In this document: one piece after another, positions 61,901 through 64,000 of the stretch
Numbering within the stretch: the first letter of the stretch is position 1
How the letters are laid out: every line of letters starts with the position of its first letter
Assembly: GCF_964340395.1 (NCBI RefSeq)
Contig: NC_135564.1
Coordinates: forward strand, 19,697,319 to 19,761,318
Length of the DNA stretch: 64,000 bases
DNA from: Glandiceps talaboti
Lineage: Eukaryota > Hemichordata > Enteropneusta > Spengelidae
Direction: 5' to 3'
Position numbers and translations under genes: made by a program
Notes under the pieces: model-generated
What the model saw: only the letters and a program-made list of their open reading frames with translations
The model's database searches: none
What the model was told of the DNA's origin: nothing

Positions 61901-62543
61901 CAACTCGTCTCAATTTCAACTCGCCCCAATTTCAACTCGCCCCATTTTCAACTCGCCCCAACTCTTTACAATAAAATTTACATGTGCATATATGAAATCG
62001 AACCTAGTAGTACTCAGTTTGGAGGGTCTATGTTATCTCGTATTCCACTATTATAAAGTACCACTTGTGCTGTAAACACATCCTACAAATACAATACTTA
62101 GTTGCTAGGGAGAGGAGACAAGTTTCCAAAACCCGTACGCGTGGAAGTCGTAAGAGTGTCAGTCACTAATATTCTCCCTGGTTATTATCATCATAATTTA
62201 TTTCTTATTTGGGTTGTAAATATCATAGTCCTAATGTGAAAAATGGTATTCCATGACTGAGGAAAGTTGTTGTGCTAGTATAAGTTCTAGATGTACCAAA
62301 CATTTAGCCAAAACCCACACCACTTTCTGCTATGAAATGTTACATTTGCTACGCTTCAACTGGTCACGTAGGTAAAATCATGTAAATTTTTCTGTCCCCG
62401 TACTTCGAGTCCATGTATCGTTTAGATTTATAAACGTTTACTAGTGTTGTTGGGGCGAGTTGAAAATGGGACGAGTTGAAAATCGGGCGAGTTGAAATTG
62501 GGGCGAGTTGAAATGGGACGAGTTGAAATTGGGACGAAGTGAA
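61901..62543. mobile_element. Element with inverted terminal arrays of a 16-bp repeat
   Basis: At the left, 61,901-61,964, there are four units of CAACTCGCCCCAATTT. At the right, 62,451-62,543, there are six units of the complement (TGGGGCGAGTTGAAAT). About 486 bases lie between, with no recognisable coding region. Inverted tandem arrays at both ends suggest a non-autonomous DNA element whose ends expanded by slippage. Confidence 0.75.
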
Positions 62544-64000
62544 TCGCTATCTATAAGAATGTGTGCGATGATACTGTGCATCCACACATTTAAAGATCTG
62601 CAGCTAATCAATTTCCCCCTATTTACAATTCTCATTTGCATAAATAACAAGGTTTAATTATATAGCCATGATTTGACATTTATGTGTGAATTGTACACGT
62701 GTTTCATCTTCATATCAGAAATTATAATGAGAGTACCGATTTGGTTCTGATCACCAAAGGACAGGTGCCTGTCTGGCGCCACATTGCAATGTGGAAGCTG
62801 TAGCTGAGGTGGAGCGACCGCAACGACGAACTCAGTCTTCAGCGCATGTGCTTTGGTCAAAGTGGTGTAGTGAGAGAGCTCGTCTAAGTATCATTATTTA
62901 CCAATGCTAGGCCTAAAAAATGTGTGGTTACGATTACGCTCAATTTCAGAATAGGTGTTTTCCACTGTTTTCCATATGATCTCTGTGTTATTGGTTTCTT
63001 CTCATCATATGTACAGCCATTACAGATTGGAGGAACAGTTTTATATTGTCTTTTTAAGTTGATGTCACTTTCCACGTCCACTATTTCTCGCAAGACTTCA
63101 CAAATTTCGCGATTTCATTATTTTTTTCTTGAATATGTAAAAACAATTTTAGGGTCGGTAGCGAAAAACTAGGTGGGGTCGGGTAACCGGAAGCAAGCAA
63201 ACAAAATGCCTAATAACGAAATGACACTGAGGACTATGATTATACATCATGTGGTCGTGATGCTATGGCAAATCCACTCATCCAAAGATTACATACTAGT
63301 CTGTGACAATCGCTGTAAAGTTGATATTATTCTCTGTAAAAGGATTGACATGTACTCATCGTGTATACATAGCTTTATCATATATTTACAAAGTATTATA
63401 TTACGTATACTGACATAACATGACATTGATCTTCAAAGCTCCATTTTGTGTTAGTATCTATATTGACAAACCATGCAAACTAGTGATTAATAATCTTGCT
63501 ATTAAAAAAAAGAAATATAAAAACTAACATTACTAAAGAAAAACTCTTACAGGTAAACATATTTAGGATTACTCATAATAACTGGATCAAGAAGGAATGT
63601 CAATAGCTCTATAAATGTGTATTATAATCGTCAAAAACAGATAAAATAAATTCAACGCAAAGTACGTCTGTAGTAATTTTTCCCTGCATGTCATTATAAG
63701 ACGGCATATTTATATTTTTGTTTTCAAAATGATTTCCATACAAAAATACTTCTTGGATGAATATAGTTAGTGAGTATATGTTTAAGCAGAAAATATCCTT
63801 AAAAAAGCACGTTTTGAATATTCCATAATTATCAAAATCTATGTCATTGAAATGTATATACAATAAGGTTTAAATCCTAGGTAGATGTAATTTATGACAT
63901 TTTTTCATATTATTTCTGCAGTAAAGCATCCCGGTATTGTAAAGTTCGTCATATTAAAACAGTTAACTACAGTGGTCGAGTAGTATGTAAACTCATAGAC
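62544..64000. other. Spacer, no gene recognised
   Basis: Several ORFs of 60-84 codons occur (for example minus 62,884-63,093, with CNGC and a KQWKTPILKLS stretch). I cannot assign a family or splice structure to any of them, and an exon of an unrecognised gene is possible. Confidence 0.35.

Overview
This window is eukaryotic nuclear DNA, most likely from a marine invertebrate animal. The evidence is spliced genes with GT-AG introns, AT-rich spacers, very dense microsatellites and many animal-type transposable elements (Penelope-like, CR1/L2-type and L1/Tx1-type LINEs, tRNA- and L2-related SINEs, Harbinger, hAT and fold-back elements). I cannot name the species. No bacterial, plasmid or phage features were seen, and no CRISPR array.

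Only two host genes can be supported. The first (43,791-45,643, + strand) is a two-exon gene for a 196-residue membrane protein with two TM2 domains. A broken paralogue with the same intron position lies at 61,253-61,850. The second (53,134 down to 48,228, - strand) is a five-exon gene for a 525-residue protein. Its C-terminal half matches the MIEAP (mitochondria-eating protein, SPATA18) domain, and its N terminus carries a possible myristoylation signal.

Layout. 0.4-1.2 kb is a 108-bp minisatellite. 2.3-2.5 kb holds Penelope-like terminal debris. 4.6-7.1 kb is a dead Harbinger/ISL2EU transposase (- strand) split by a 1.4-kb tandem-repeat element; a second copy of that element lies at 8.96-10.09 kb. 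11.9-12.3 kb is a fold-back element. 15.8-28.0 kb is a tandem segmental duplication (two units of about 6 kb) in which a SINE and a LINE fragment occur in one copy only, and 344 bp is identical between copies. 28.0-33.9 kb is a nest: outer inverted repeats enclose an almost intact APE-type LINE (ORF1 and ORF2, - strand) and a second inverted-repeat element with a 69-bp palindrome. 34-43 kb is spacer with a TIR element, an L1/Tx1 fragment and microsatellites. 43.8-53.2 kb holds the two host genes. 53.7-59.7 kb is a second nest: Penelope-like termini with hammerhead ribozymes, a 2.2-kb hAT-like element inserted in a TA array, and a Penelope-like element with reverse transcriptase and GIY-YIG endonuclease. 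60-64 kb holds the TM2 pseudogene and an element with inverted 16-bp tandem arrays.

The most noteworthy system is the set of hammerhead-ribozyme motifs tied to Penelope-like elements. At least five positions carry the CTGATGA...GAAA core. Three look structurally complete, and two of those face each other in a perfect 104-bp inverted repeat around the Penelope-like element. Hammerheads in Penelope-like elements are already known, so the arrangement rather than the motif is the point of interest. Everything here comes from reading the sequence and hand translation; no database search was possible.
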